A model generated the notes under the pieces. It had not been told where the DNA came from, searched no databases, and was given only the letters and a program-made list of their open reading frames with translations. The translations under genes and the position numbers were made by a program. Positions 34,554 through 42,908 of a stretch of DNA of 64,000 nucleotides are shown piece by piece. Source of the stretch: Larkinella arboricola (lineage in GTDB: Bacteria; Bacteroidota; Bacteroidia; Cytophagales; Spirosomataceae); NCBI RefSeq assembly GCF_003259745.1, contig NZ_QLMC01000001.1, positions 620,001 to 684,000 on the forward strand, in the 5' to 3' direction. Numbering within the stretch: the stretch's first letter is position 1; the number at the start of each line of letters is the position of its first letter.

Positions 34554-35195
34554 TCATTCATAGCTCATCATGCCTTTCCATTTGATGGCACAACCGATGG
34601 CTTTTGCCGTGGTGGTGACTACGGGTCGGCCCGCCAGCAGGTTGTTGACGGCCTCTTCGACATACCGCCGTTTGACCGCCGAGGCCAGTTGAGGGCTATC
34701 GTCAATAGCGCCCGTATACTCGATGGTGAAGCGCCCACCAGCCTGTTTCAGCACGAATGCTTCCGGAGTACGGGTGGCCCCAAACTGGCGGGCTACAGTC
34801 TGTGCTTCGTCTGATAAATACGGGAATGAGTAATTTTTTTCCTTTGCCCGGGCTTTCATATTCTCAAATGAATCTTCGGTGTAAGCCGCCGGATCGTTGG
34901 GCTGAATCGCCACAACCGGGAACCCCTGCGGGGCGTATTTTCGATCCAGGGCAATCATCCGTTCTTCGTAGGCTTTCGAGAACGGGCAGTGGTTGGTTGT
35001 AAAGATGATAATTACGCCTTTTCCGTTTTTATAATCCGACAGCGAAATCATTCGGCCGTCAACGTTTTTCAATTTAAAATCCTGCACAGCGTCGCCGAGC
35101 GGGTAAGTCCTTTTTTTATCGGAAGGAGGCTCCGGAGCAAAAGTAGCCGCTACTGTGGTCATCAGTACAGCCAGCAGGCTGATCCACGCTTTCAT
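34554..35195 (-). CDS. Exported redoxin of the AhpC/TSA/thioredoxin fold
   Basis: A 213-residue protein with a signal peptide (MKAWISLLAVLMTTVAATF) and a thioredoxin fold. The active-site region TTNHCPFSKAYEERM has CPFS: only the first Cys of a usual CxxC. Later GATRTPEAFVLKQAGG contains the cis-Pro. This CxxS-like form is usual for a group of secreted redoxins that may work as one-Cys peroxidases or thiol sensors. The ATG at 35195 is chosen as the start of the signal peptide; an upstream ATG at 35222 adds nine residues. Confidence 0.78.
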   Translation of the reverse strand: MKAWISLLAVLMTTVAATFAPEPPSDKKRTYPLGDAVQDFKLKNVDGRMISLSDYKNGKGVIIIFTTNHCPFSKAYEERMIALDRKYAPQGFPVVAIQPNDPAAYTEDSFENMKARAKEKNYSFPYLSDEAQTVARQFGATRTPEAFVLKQAGGRFTIEYTGAIDDSPQLASAVKRRYVEEAVNNLLAGRPVVTTTAKAIGCAIKWKGMMSYE

Positions 35196-35427
35196 GCATA
35201 TGTATGGGTTAAGCAAAAACATCTCGTTACAGAACCGTGCAGTGCCGAAACCCCAAAGATGCTTCCGGCAGGGAAACTCACGACCGACAGGTTCTGCGCG
35301 CTGTCGGTTATGTCAGGGAAAGCTACACAAAATTCATGCTAACCAGCAAAGAACCAAGAAGTTTCCTAGCAAATTAACATTTCTCAGGATTAGAAGGTTC
35401 TGTTTTCTTTTTTCAAAGAAAAAGCCC

Positions 35428-35435
35428 TATATTTG
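35428..35435 (+). promoter_or_regulatory. -7 box of the rplU-rpmA promoter
   Basis: TATATTTG, followed by C, matches TAnnTTTG exactly, 38 bp before the rplU ATG, with a T-rich stretch at about the -33 position. Ribosomal gene position and spacing support it. Confidence 0.6.
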
Positions 35436-35473
35436 CACCTCATTTTTGAGAAACAATATTTTCTGAATCAATC

Positions 35474-35785
35474 ATGTATGCAATCGTAGAGATCGCAGGG
35501 CAGCAATTTAAAGTAGAGAAGGGCCGTTACGTCTACACCCACCGGTTGGAAGGCGATACGGACGCTGCACTTGTGTTCGACAAGGTTCTTCTTGTCGATA
35601 ATGACGGTACTATTTCGGTAGGCGCCCCGACCGTCGCTGGCGCTCAGGTTTCCGGTAAAATCCTGGAACACCTGAAAGGCGAGAAAGTGATCGTCTTTAA
35701 AAAGAAACGTCGGAAAGGCTACAAAAAGAAAAATGGCCACCGTCAGTATCTAACCAAAGTATTAATCGAAGACATTACTGTTTAA
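35474..35785 (+). CDS. rplU: 50S ribosomal protein L21
   Basis: L21 (103 aa) binds 23S rRNA. The start MYAIVEIAGQQFKVEKGRYVYTHRL and the end KKKRRKGYKKKNGHRQYLTKVLI are diagnostic. It is followed by rpmA 75 bp downstream, the usual order. The spacer holds an imperfect palindrome. Confidence 0.98.
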   Translation: MYAIVEIAGQQFKVEKGRYVYTHRLEGDTDAALVFDKVLLVDNDGTISVGAPTVAGAQVSGKILEHLKGEKVIVFKKKRRKGYKKKNGHRQYLTKVLIEDITV

Positions 35786-35789
35786 TATC

Positions 35790-35848
35790 GTTTACGATTT
35801 AAGGTTTAAGCCGTAGTGACTTTTAACCGTAGACCGTAAACCGTAAAC
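35790..35848. repeat. Imperfect palindrome (cgtaaac family) between rplU and rpmA
   Basis: Left arm GTTTACGATTTAAGGTTTA and right arm TAGACCGTAAACCGTAAAC pair with a few mismatches. The right arm has tandem ACCGTAAA words. It fills most of the spacer inside a ribosomal operon, so it is probably transcribed. Confidence 0.5.
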
Positions 35849-35860
35849 TTTTCTAAAAAA

Positions 35861-36163
35861 ATGGCACACAAGAAAGGTGTAGGTAGTTCCAAGAACGGCC
35901 GTGACTCGATCAGTAAACGCCTGGGTGTTAAACTGTTTGGTGGTCAGGCCGCCATTGCTGGTAACATTATCGTTCGTCAGCGCGGTACCAAGCATCACCC
36001 CGACAGAAATGTTGGCATCGGCAGAGACCACACGTTGTTTGCGCTGATCGATGGTCAGGTTCAGTTCCGTAAAGGCAAGGGTGGTCGTTCCTTCGTGAGC
36101 GTGGTCCCCGCTGGTACCCCGGCTGTTGAAACGGCTGCGGTAGAAACGGTAGCTGCTGAATAA
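35861..36163 (+). CDS. rpmA: 50S ribosomal protein L27 with extended C-terminus
   Basis: L27 (100 aa). [56 protein letters not shown] and KGGRSFVSV identify it; the mature N-terminus reaches the peptidyl transferase centre. Most L27 proteins end at about residue 85; this one has an extra Ala/Val/Glu/Thr tail with the near-repeat [13 protein letters not shown]. The tail is low in complexity and probably unstructured. A strong terminator follows. Confidence 0.98.
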   Translation: MAHKKGVGSSKNGRDSISKRLGVKLFGGQAAIAGNIIVRQRGTKHHPDRNVGIGRDHTLFALIDGQVQFRKGKGGRSFVSVVPAGTPAVETAAVETVAAE

Positions 36164-36195
36164 GCTTCTGAAGTTATTCCAGTCGGAATAATCAG

Positions 36196-36246
36196 CGTAT
36201 ACGAAAAAACCTGCTTGGCTCTGCCGGGCAGGTTTTTTCGTATACG
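36196..36246 (+). terminator. Rho-independent terminator of rplU-rpmA
   Basis: Perfect 19-bp stem from CGTATACGAAAAAACCTGC to GCAGGTTTTTTCGTATACG with a 13-nt loop, 32 bp after rpmA; the inner T-run and GC core fit a strong terminator. Confidence 0.88.
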
Positions 36247-36313
36247 CAAACTAATCTTTTCCGGCGGCTGTTTCTTCTATACCGGTTCGAACTAACTATT
36301 GAAACGTTAAAAA

Positions 36314-36916
36314 ATGACAACTTCGCTATATCCTCCAGTTTCGCTGTACACCGAAAGCAGCCCAAACCCCAACTCCATGAAGTTTGTGGTCAACTTTCCG
36401 CTGGCTCCGGAAGGGCTTTCGTTTGATTATGCCGATGCATCGGAAGCCATTGCTACCGGAAAAAGCTCGCCGTTGGTAGTTGCTTTATTTGGCTTTGATT
36501 TCGTAAAGCGGGTGTTTATTGCCAGCAATTTCGTTACGGTTACAAAAGATGACGAAACCGAGTGGGAAGAGGTGCTTTTTGAACTCAAACACTTCGTTCG
36601 GGCGTATTTCAGTGACCAGAAACCGGTATTTGCGCAGCAGACGGTTGATGCCAATACGACGAAAGTAGAAGCCGATTCGCCAACGGTTCAGAAAATTAAA
36701 GCCGTACTCGATCAATACATTCGGCCCGCTGTAGAATCCGACGGGGGCGCTATCAGCTTCCACTCCTTCAACGAAGAGGACGGTACCGTTAAAGTTTTGC
36801 TGCAAGGCTCATGCAGCGGTTGCCCTTCCTCTACGCTAACGCTGAAAGCCGGTATTGAAAATCTACTGACCCGATTAGTACCTGATGTAAAACAAGTCGA
36901 AGCGGAAGGCGTTTAA
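36314..36916 (+). CDS. NifU/Nfu-type iron-sulfur scaffold protein
   Basis: A 200-residue protein with an Nfu N-terminal domain (residues 1-95: YTESSPNPNSMKFVVNF, SPLVVALFGFDFVKRVFI) and a C-terminal NifU domain (about 120-200: VLDQYIRPAVESDGGAISF, LQGSCSGCPSSTLTLKAGIE) with the CxxC that holds a [4Fe-4S] cluster. Nfu proteins deliver clusters to target enzymes; the N-domain can bind partner proteins. It is probably a single gene. Confidence 0.92.
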   Translation: MTTSLYPPVSLYTESSPNPNSMKFVVNFPLAPEGLSFDYADASEAIATGKSSPLVVALFGFDFVKRVFIASNFVTVTKDDETEWEEVLFELKHFVRAYFSDQKPVFAQQTVDANTTKVEADSPTVQKIKAVLDQYIRPAVESDGGAISFHSFNEEDGTVKVLLQGSCSGCPSSTLTLKAGIENLLTRLVPDVKQVEAEGV

Positions 36917-36920
36917 GGAA

Positions 36921-36992
36921 ATGATGAATGATGGTTTGAAAATGGTAACTTGGCGTGTTGACAATTATCGTTTGTAAACCATCATTCATCAT
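36921..36992. repeat. Perfect 17-bp palindrome (gatgaatg family)
   Basis: ATGATGAATGATGGTTT (36921-36937) and AAACCATCATTCATCAT (36976-36992) are perfect reverse complements around a 38-nt loop, between the NifU-type gene and the DUF5723 gene. The arms consist of a repeated ATGA(A)TG word, like the other spacer elements. Confidence 0.65.
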
Positions 36993-37014
36993 CATATTCT
37001 GACCTTTTTCGCTT

Positions 37015-38457
37015 ATGAGCTTGCGGCTGTTGTCCTGTATTCTTTGCTTTTGCCTTTTCGCTTCTTCCAGCAAGGCCCAGAATTTCCTGGGCGTGTCACC
37101 CAGTCCGTACGGGGGAACGCAGAGTCTTTATCTGAATCCGGCGTTTGCCGCGGATTCGAAATACGGCTTTTACCTGAACATTGGAGCCGGAAACGCCCAC
37201 CTCAACAACGATTACTTTCGCTACCAGGCTCCGTATTCGCTTCTGGGGCTCGTTCTGAAGCGCGTGCCCGATGAATACCGGCTGTCGGATGGTGCGGTCT
37301 TATTCCGGCCCGAATACCTGGGCGAAACCGGAAATGGTAAGGCCAAATCGGCGACGGCCTGGACGGACCTGCGCGGACCATCTCTGTTGGTTCGGCTGGG
37401 CGAAGGGGCCGCTATTGGCCTGACAACGCGTCTGCGGGCCACTGCCCAGATCAACAATGCCTCCGAAGCGCTGCTGTCGGTGGTGCGGGCGGGGCTGGAA
37501 GATCAACGGTTTTATAACCTGCCAAACCGGGATAATCAGTTTACGGTCAATACCAACACCTACGCCGAACTGGGCCTGACGCTGGCGGGTGCTATCATTC
37601 GCAACGATGATCAGCAGCTTTCAATTGGGGTTACGGTAAAACGGCTTCAGGGTATTACGGCCGGTTTTTTTAAAAACAACGGTCTTTCGTACCGTGTGCT
37701 GGCTGATTCAGTTCAATCCGGTGAGTATTACCTGCAAGTCGATGAGCTTACTGCCGAACTGGGTTATACCACGTATTTGCAGGACCGGGGGCGTTCCGTA
37801 ACACTTCGTCAGCTTTTTGATGGTAACAATCCCGGTCGGGGCTGGGGGGCTGATATTGGAATTTCGTACCAGCTAAAATCTGTCGATAATCCGGATACGT
37901 ATGCCCTTCGGCTTGGCGTTGCCTTGACGGATGTGGGTGCCATTCGGTACCGAGACGACCGGTATGTACGGCAGTATTCGATTGATGCCGCCAATAAACG
38001 GTTTGAGTCGACGGATTTTAACGAAGTTTCTGGCAGCGAGGAAATTGCTGACGTGATTACGAACCGGCTGGGCCTGACCGAAGCCAACAATACCGGGCGG
38101 TTTACTTCAGGATTGCCAACGGCTCTTTCCATTAACGCCGACATAGCGATTGGCAACGGCTTTTACCTGACGGGCACCTTATTGCAGGATGTTCGGCCCA
38201 AAGATGCCATTGCCATTCGTCAGCCTTCGCTGGTTTCGGTAACACCCCGACTGGAAACCTCGGCTCTGGGTGTAGCCATTCCACTAACGCTGATCAACAA
38301 TTCGTTTGTTGCGGGCGCATCCATCCGAATTGGGCCGGTTTTTCTGGGAACCGACAATTTGTTTGGTATGATTGGCAGTAATTCCAATAAATTGCGCCCG
38401 CGCGGTGCCGACATCTACGCCGGTTTGGCGATAGCAAGTCTGCACCGGAAACCGTAG
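37015..38457 (+). CDS. DUF5723-like outer-membrane beta-barrel protein
   Basis: A 480-residue protein with signal peptide MSLRLLSCILCFCLFASSSKAQ. The mature part has a repeating pattern of short amphipathic strands (FLGVSPSPYGGTQSLYLNPAFAADSKYGFYLNIGAG, GADIGISYQL, YALRLGVALTDVGAIRY) typical of porin-like Bacteroidota barrels of the DUF5723 type. Function is unknown. The OmpA-like gene starts 12 bp after it, so the two probably form an envelope operon. Confidence 0.72.
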   Translation: MSLRLLSCILCFCLFASSSKAQNFLGVSPSPYGGTQSLYLNPAFAADSKYGFYLNIGAGNAHLNNDYFRYQAPYSLLGLVLKRVPDEYRLSDGAVLFRPEYLGETGNGKAKSATAWTDLRGPSLLVRLGEGAAIGLTTRLRATAQINNASEALLSVVRAGLEDQRFYNLPNRDNQFTVNTNTYAELGLTLAGAIIRNDDQQLSIGVTVKRLQGITAGFFKNNGLSYRVLADSVQSGEYYLQVDELTAELGYTTYLQDRGRSVTLRQLFDGNNPGRGWGADIGISYQLKSVDNPDTYALRLGVALTDVGAIRYRDDRYVRQYSIDAANKRFESTDFNEVSGSEEIADVITNRLGLTEANNTGRFTSGLPTALSINADIAIGNGFYLTGTLLQDVRPKDAIAIRQPSLVSVTPRLETSALGVAIPLTLINNSFVAGASIRIGPVFLGTDNLFGMIGSNSNKLRPRGADIYAGLAIASLHRKP

Positions 38458-38469
38458 CAATTGAGCGTA

Positions 38470-39648
38470 ATGAGGGTCTTTAACGTTTTTGCAGTAGCAT
38501 TTGTCCTGATCATACAGGCCGTGGTTTGCAGCGGCCAGGGTAATCCGGTCGAAGAATATACCGTCCAGATTGAAACAAAAGAACGCAGTGGGCAACCCGT
38601 TCCGGCCACGCTCACGATCACCAACGAGGCTACCCGGAAGGTGCAGCGAGGGACGCTGCGATCTGGTTCTTATACCGTTGCGCTTCCGGCGGGAGGGGTC
38701 TACCGGCTCGATGCAACGCATACCGGATACCGTCCTGCCCAGAAAATTCTCCGGCTCGACCGGGTTGTCGATCCCAATCAGGCCCGGCAGACCATTGTCC
38801 TGGTTATGGAGCGGGAAATTTCGAGCGAATCGCCGGTCAACGTTACCGTGATTGATTACGATACCAGACAACTCATCCGGCAGGTACTCAACGTACAGAT
38901 TCAGGAATTTGACGGAAAGCGGGTTATCATGACGGGGCCACCGCGTGACGGGCGTTTTACGTTTCTGGCCGGATTTGGTCAAAAAATCCGTTTTACGGTC
39001 GAAACGGCGGGCTACCAGCCTTATACGTATGTTGTTGATGTGAAAGATCAGCACGACATTACCATTCCGCTGCAACGCGCCCGAAATCCAGTGGTCGCTC
39101 AGGCAGCGCCAGCTTCGGAGACGGTACCGCAATTGACGGCACCAACAATGGCTCCGCCGGTTGCTACTGCTCCTGTAACAACCACCCCGCCCGCTGCCGC
39201 AACACCGGCTTCAACAACTCCTCCGCCGAGTACGTCAGCATCGAAACCAGAGGGTTCGGACGTGCCACCAGCCACTGTCAATACGGATTTATCAACCCTG
39301 ACTTCCGGCAAAACGGTTACGCTTAACAAGGTGTATTTTGACCAGAGTAGTTATCTGCTCCGACCGGAGTCTTACGGCCAGCTGAACCAGTTGGTTGCTT
39401 TGCTGAAAAGCCGTCCGGGCGTACAGATTGAAATTTCCGGGCATACGGATAATGTAGGAGATCCACGGCTGAATCTGGCGCTTTCCGAAAACCGCGCCCG
39501 CGTGATTATGTCGTATCTGGTTGCTAACGGGATTGCCGAAAACCGTCTGCGTTATAAAGGCTACGGCCCGGCCCGGCCCATTGCCGCCAATGATACGGAG
39601 GAAAACAAGCAGAAAAACCGCCGGGTAGAGGTCCGGCTTCTGGAATGA
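38470..39648 (+). CDS. OmpA-family peptidoglycan-binding protein
   Basis: A 392-residue exported protein: signal peptide (about 1-23), two carboxypeptidase-regulatory/Ig-like repeats (about 30-210: VQIETKERSGQPVPATLTI and VTVIDYDTRQLIRQVLNVQ), a Pro/Thr/Ala-rich linker (about 220-275), and a C-terminal OmpA/MotB domain (about 285-392: VYFDQSSYLLRPES, VQIEISGHTDNVGD, LALSENRARVIMSYLV). The domain binds diaminopimelate in peptidoglycan, so it should anchor the outer membrane or link to the upstream DUF5723 protein. Starting at TTG 38461 is possible; ATG 38470 is preferred. Confidence 0.88.
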   Translation: MRVFNVFAVAFVLIIQAVVCSGQGNPVEEYTVQIETKERSGQPVPATLTITNEATRKVQRGTLRSGSYTVALPAGGVYRLDATHTGYRPAQKILRLDRVVDPNQARQTIVLVMEREISSESPVNVTVIDYDTRQLIRQVLNVQIQEFDGKRVIMTGPPRDGRFTFLAGFGQKIRFTVETAGYQPYTYVVDVKDQHDITIPLQRARNPVVAQAAPASETVPQLTAPTMAPPVATAPVTTTPPAAATPASTTPPPSTSASKPEGSDVPPATVNTDLSTLTSGKTVTLNKVYFDQSSYLLRPESYGQLNQLVALLKSRPGVQIEISGHTDNVGDPRLNLALSENRARVIMSYLVANGIAENRLRYKGYGPARPIAANDTEENKQKNRRVEVRLLE

Positions 39649-40107
39649 TTACTTGTTGGAGGAAGCTGATGCAGAATTGAGCCAATGTTGGTATACTTCC
39701 CGCATTAATTCCTTAATTTCATCAAAGTAGAGTGGTTTGCTGATACAGACTGTCGCACCCAGATCAATGCATAGTTCCATCTCGTCCTGATTCTGCGTAT
39801 TGACAAACAAAACAACCGGAATGCGTTCCCAGAGTGGATTCTCTTTGATTTTGCGGAGCGTATCAAAGCCGCTTAGACCCGGCATGTATTTATCCAGAAT
39901 AACAATCCATGAGTTCAGTGAGGTGACCGATTGATCGGTTTCCTGCTGCATAAAATTCAGCAGACGTTCCCCACTATCAAATTCCTGAATCGGTGCGGCC
40001 ATTTGCATCGATTCAAGTGCCATCCGCATCAACATTCGGTCTTCTTCATCATCATCAACCAGTAGGACAATTGGTTTATGATTAGAATTTGTATACGATA
40101 TTTCCAT
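39649..40107 (-). CDS. Single-domain response regulator
   Basis: A 152-residue receiver-only protein. It has the acidic pocket VLLVDDDEEDRMLM, phosphoacceptor Asp in VILDKYMPGLSGF, Thr in LFVNTQNQ and Lys in CISKPLYF. There is no output domain, like the Rcp/CheY-type regulators frequent in Bacteroidota. No histidine kinase is adjacent. The ATG at 40107 is used; upstream codons to 40158 are not receiver-like. Its last base abuts the end of the convergent OmpA-family gene. Confidence 0.88.
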   Translation of the reverse strand: MEISYTNSNHKPIVLLVDDDEEDRMLMRMALESMQMAAPIQEFDSGERLLNFMQQETDQSVTSLNSWIVILDKYMPGLSGFDTLRKIKENPLWERIPVVLFVNTQNQDEMELCIDLGATVCISKPLYFDEIKELMREVYQHWLNSASASSNK

Positions 40108-40270
40108 ACGATCTAGTTTTGTACACAAACTACCACAAAAGTCGTTAATCACAACCAACGTAAAAACCCATTCAATAGAAAAAAGATATTTGTTGAATGA
40201 TTCTTAAACAAAAGTTGCACAGCCGGTCAGCTAAAGACCCTTTTAAGGGTATAAGCAACAGTCTGGTTTT

Positions 40271-42670
40271 TCAACGGGTAATCAGCACACTGCCGCTCCG
40301 GTGAGGTTGCGAATCGCCGGGTTTAATCACATAGTGGTAAACGGCGGGGGGTAAATCCTGACCGTTGCTCCGACCATCCCAGGGTTGCAGGTAGCCTTTA
40401 GACACAAAAACCGGATTACCCCAGCGGTTGTAGACTTCTACAGTACAGTTCGGATAATCGGCAATGCCCCGGATCACCCAATTGTCATTCAGCCCATCGT
40501 TGTTGGGGGTAAAAGCGTCCGGAATGTAGAGGGCAGTGATGACCGTAACGGTTAACTGAGCGGTAAATTCACAGCCTTGCGGGGTGGTGACTTTTACCCG
40601 GTAGGTGGTCGTGGTGTCGGGACTGGCGTAAGGCCGGGCGGTTACCGGGCTGCTCAAACCCATAGAGGGTGTCCAGACATACGTAAGGGTGTCAATGCTG
40701 GTGGGGTTCAGTTGAACCTCGCTACCCCGCCGAACGGTCACGTCGGAAACGGTGATAAACGGAGCGGGCAGGACCTGCACGGTTTGCTGCGCCCGACCCG
40801 GGCAAGCATTTCCCGCCTGCGACAACGTATAGGTAATGACGAATTGCCCCGGCCCGGTTTTGGACGGATCAAATTCCGAAGCCGATACCGCTCCGGCGGC
40901 CCGCCCAATGCCCGTGAAGGTACCACCACCGGGTTCGGCCTGCAACGATAACCGTTCGGTTGCGTTTTCACAGATGGCCGGTAAGCGAGTCATCGAAACC
41001 GTCGGGGCCGTGTTGAAAGTAAGCCGAATACCGTCTGAGACGGCCTGACACTGGTTGGTATCGGTAACGGTCAGTACGTAATAACCGGGTTGGGTGGCAG
41101 CCAGCGATGAGGTTACTTCCTGATTCAGAATCGTTCCGGTATTCTCCCATTGGTAGCGGTACAACGGATTAGCGACGGCATTTAAACGAATTGTATCGCC
41201 GGAGCAGGCCGTTGTGGTGGGCGGAGGGGTGATGACCGCGACCGGTTTGGGATAGACCTGAACCTGAACACTGTCGGTAACTGTACAGCCGGTTATAGCA
41301 CTGAAAATCTGAATCTTGAATTCGCCGGTTTCGTGGGGTTGATAATCCGATTCGCGGGCGTCCGGTATCGGCTGGTCGTTTTTGAACCACGCGTAGGTAT
41401 AGCTGCCTTCGGGCGCTTTCAGAATAACCGATCGACCGTCGCAAAACGCGGTGGGCCCGCTGGCCGTTAGCTTCAGTTTTTCCGCTTCGGTCATATCCAC
41501 CCGGACGCTGGTTTGCGCCGGGCTGGGCTTGCCGCAGGTATTTCGGTATTTTTTGATAACCGTATAGTCGCCGGATGCTTTGACAACCAGGGTAGCTGTG
41601 GTATCGCCTTCCAGATTCTGACCGTCGCGCTGCCACTGAAACGACCATTCCGCTGATGATTCGGTCCGGAGTGTGATTTCTTGCCCCTGACAAACCGAGA
41701 CGCTGGTGACGATTCCACCGGCGTCTTCTTCAATATGGGCATTGACGGGGGCATGCGCCAATTGGATAACGGGGGCAGGCGGGGTATTAGTGGGGCAATC
41801 GACCACGGCCAGTTGGAAATCGCGCCGGACTGCGCCGATCCGTTGGCCGTTCCGGAATTCCTCACACAAAACCGCAAAGGCAAACAAGCCAACCTGACTG
41901 GCCGTGACGTTCAGTTGCCCGGTTTCCGAATTAATGCTGAGGGCGGGGGCGCCCGGAACGGCATTTTCTGCACTGAACCCCGGTCGCCAGCCAACCGTCG
42001 GATAGGCCGAACTTGGCTGGTTGTCATACGCCGTGCCCTGATCGGTAAAACCTTTGTAGGGTGTTACCAGCGAGTATTTAAGTTGATCACCGTCGGCGTC
42101 GGTCGCCTTGAAGCTGAAGCTGAACGGTTGTCCTTTACACGCATACTCGCCGGTCGGAATCGAGAAAGTAGGTGAGGAGTTTGGCGTTGTTTTCGGCGAC
42201 GGAAAATCCAGGTAGAAAACCATTCCGGATTCATCGGCCTGCGTAATATTATCAATCGCACCGCTGCGGCAACAAACCCCGTGGACCACGTAATAACCGC
42301 CCGGATCGTCGAAACGGTCTGCCGAAAGTTCGATGTCCTTGCTATAAACAACTTCGCGCAGTTTCAGGGGGCGCAGTTGGGCACACGCCTGATTCGAAGC
42401 AGCCAGCGGCTGCTGATTAAGCAATGGGAGCTCAAATTCGCCCATTTTCAAATTATCCCTCCGGCGGTAAATGGCCAGTTTAACGGTTGGCTTGATGTCG
42501 CCCGCACGGCTGTTCAGGTCGTCAATAAACAGATTGAGTGATAAGGTAAATTGATCGGCTGTTCCCGGTCGGGTGAGCCGGACGTTGCCACCAACGATAT
42601 GGGAGGCTGATAGCCAATTGGTTAAGCCAAGTAGAAGGAGAAGTAAAAAAAAAGTATTCCGTTGAGTCAT
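40271..42670 (-). CDS. Large secreted protein with gliding-motility (CHU_C) C-terminal domain
   Basis: A 799-residue protein with a signal peptide (about 1-22). Its N-terminal half begins SHIVGGNVRLTRPG, followed by Ig/PKD-like beta domains with paired Cys (for example CQGQEITLRTESSAEWSFQW, CDGRSVILKAPEGSYTYAWF, CSGDTIRLNAVANPLYRYQW). The C-terminus is the CHU_C type B domain: YIPDAFTPNNDGLNDNWVI, VEVYNRWGNPVFVS, WDGRSNGQDLPPAVYHYVI. That domain directs secretion through the type IX system and surface attachment. The partner of the surface region is unknown, perhaps adhesion. Confidence 0.9.
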   Translation of the reverse strand: MTQRNTFFLLLLLLGLTNWLSASHIVGGNVRLTRPGTADQFTLSLNLFIDDLNSRAGDIKPTVKLAIYRRRDNLKMGEFELPLLNQQPLAASNQACAQLRPLKLREVVYSKDIELSADRFDDPGGYYVVHGVCCRSGAIDNITQADESGMVFYLDFPSPKTTPNSSPTFSIPTGEYACKGQPFSFSFKATDADGDQLKYSLVTPYKGFTDQGTAYDNQPSSAYPTVGWRPGFSAENAVPGAPALSINSETGQLNVTASQVGLFAFAVLCEEFRNGQRIGAVRRDFQLAVVDCPTNTPPAPVIQLAHAPVNAHIEEDAGGIVTSVSVCQGQEITLRTESSAEWSFQWQRDGQNLEGDTTATLVVKASGDYTVIKKYRNTCGKPSPAQTSVRVDMTEAEKLKLTASGPTAFCDGRSVILKAPEGSYTYAWFKNDQPIPDARESDYQPHETGEFKIQIFSAITGCTVTDSVQVQVYPKPVAVITPPPTTTACSGDTIRLNAVANPLYRYQWENTGTILNQEVTSSLAATQPGYYVLTVTDTNQCQAVSDGIRLTFNTAPTVSMTRLPAICENATERLSLQAEPGGGTFTGIGRAAGAVSASEFDPSKTGPGQFVITYTLSQAGNACPGRAQQTVQVLPAPFITVSDVTVRRGSEVQLNPTSIDTLTYVWTPSMGLSSPVTARPYASPDTTTTYRVKVTTPQGCEFTAQLTVTVITALYIPDAFTPNNDGLNDNWVIRGIADYPNCTVEVYNRWGNPVFVSKGYLQPWDGRSNGQDLPPAVYHYVIKPGDSQPHRSGSVLITR

Positions 42671-42835
42671 AGACTGCGCGCTGTCCGGTAAATTTCTCGC
42701 AAAAAGTAAGCCATTGTCCAAATTATCACAAGTGTCGATCGGAGAAAAGTTGTCCCTTTCCTGTTTTGTATACGGATTTAAGCTCCAGACCGGTGATCAA
42801 ATGGGGTGAAAAACCGTATCTTTTAAGAAAATTTG

Positions 42836-42843
42836 TAGCTTTG
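42836..42843 (+). promoter_or_regulatory. -7 box of the recG promoter
   Basis: TAGCTTTG matches TAnnTTTG, 66 bp before the recG ATG. No clear -33 box is seen at the usual distance. Confidence 0.4.
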
Positions 42844-42908
42844 GTTAATCAGAAGAACCTGGCAACAGAACGATTCCGGGCCAACGAAATTGTTCTACAA
42901 ACAGAGGT

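Noticed and set aside
34456-34557. A 34-residue N-terminal extension of the coiled-coil lipoprotein
   Set aside because: It would place a signal peptide in the middle of the protein; the ATGA overlap with the redoxin gene is probably chance.
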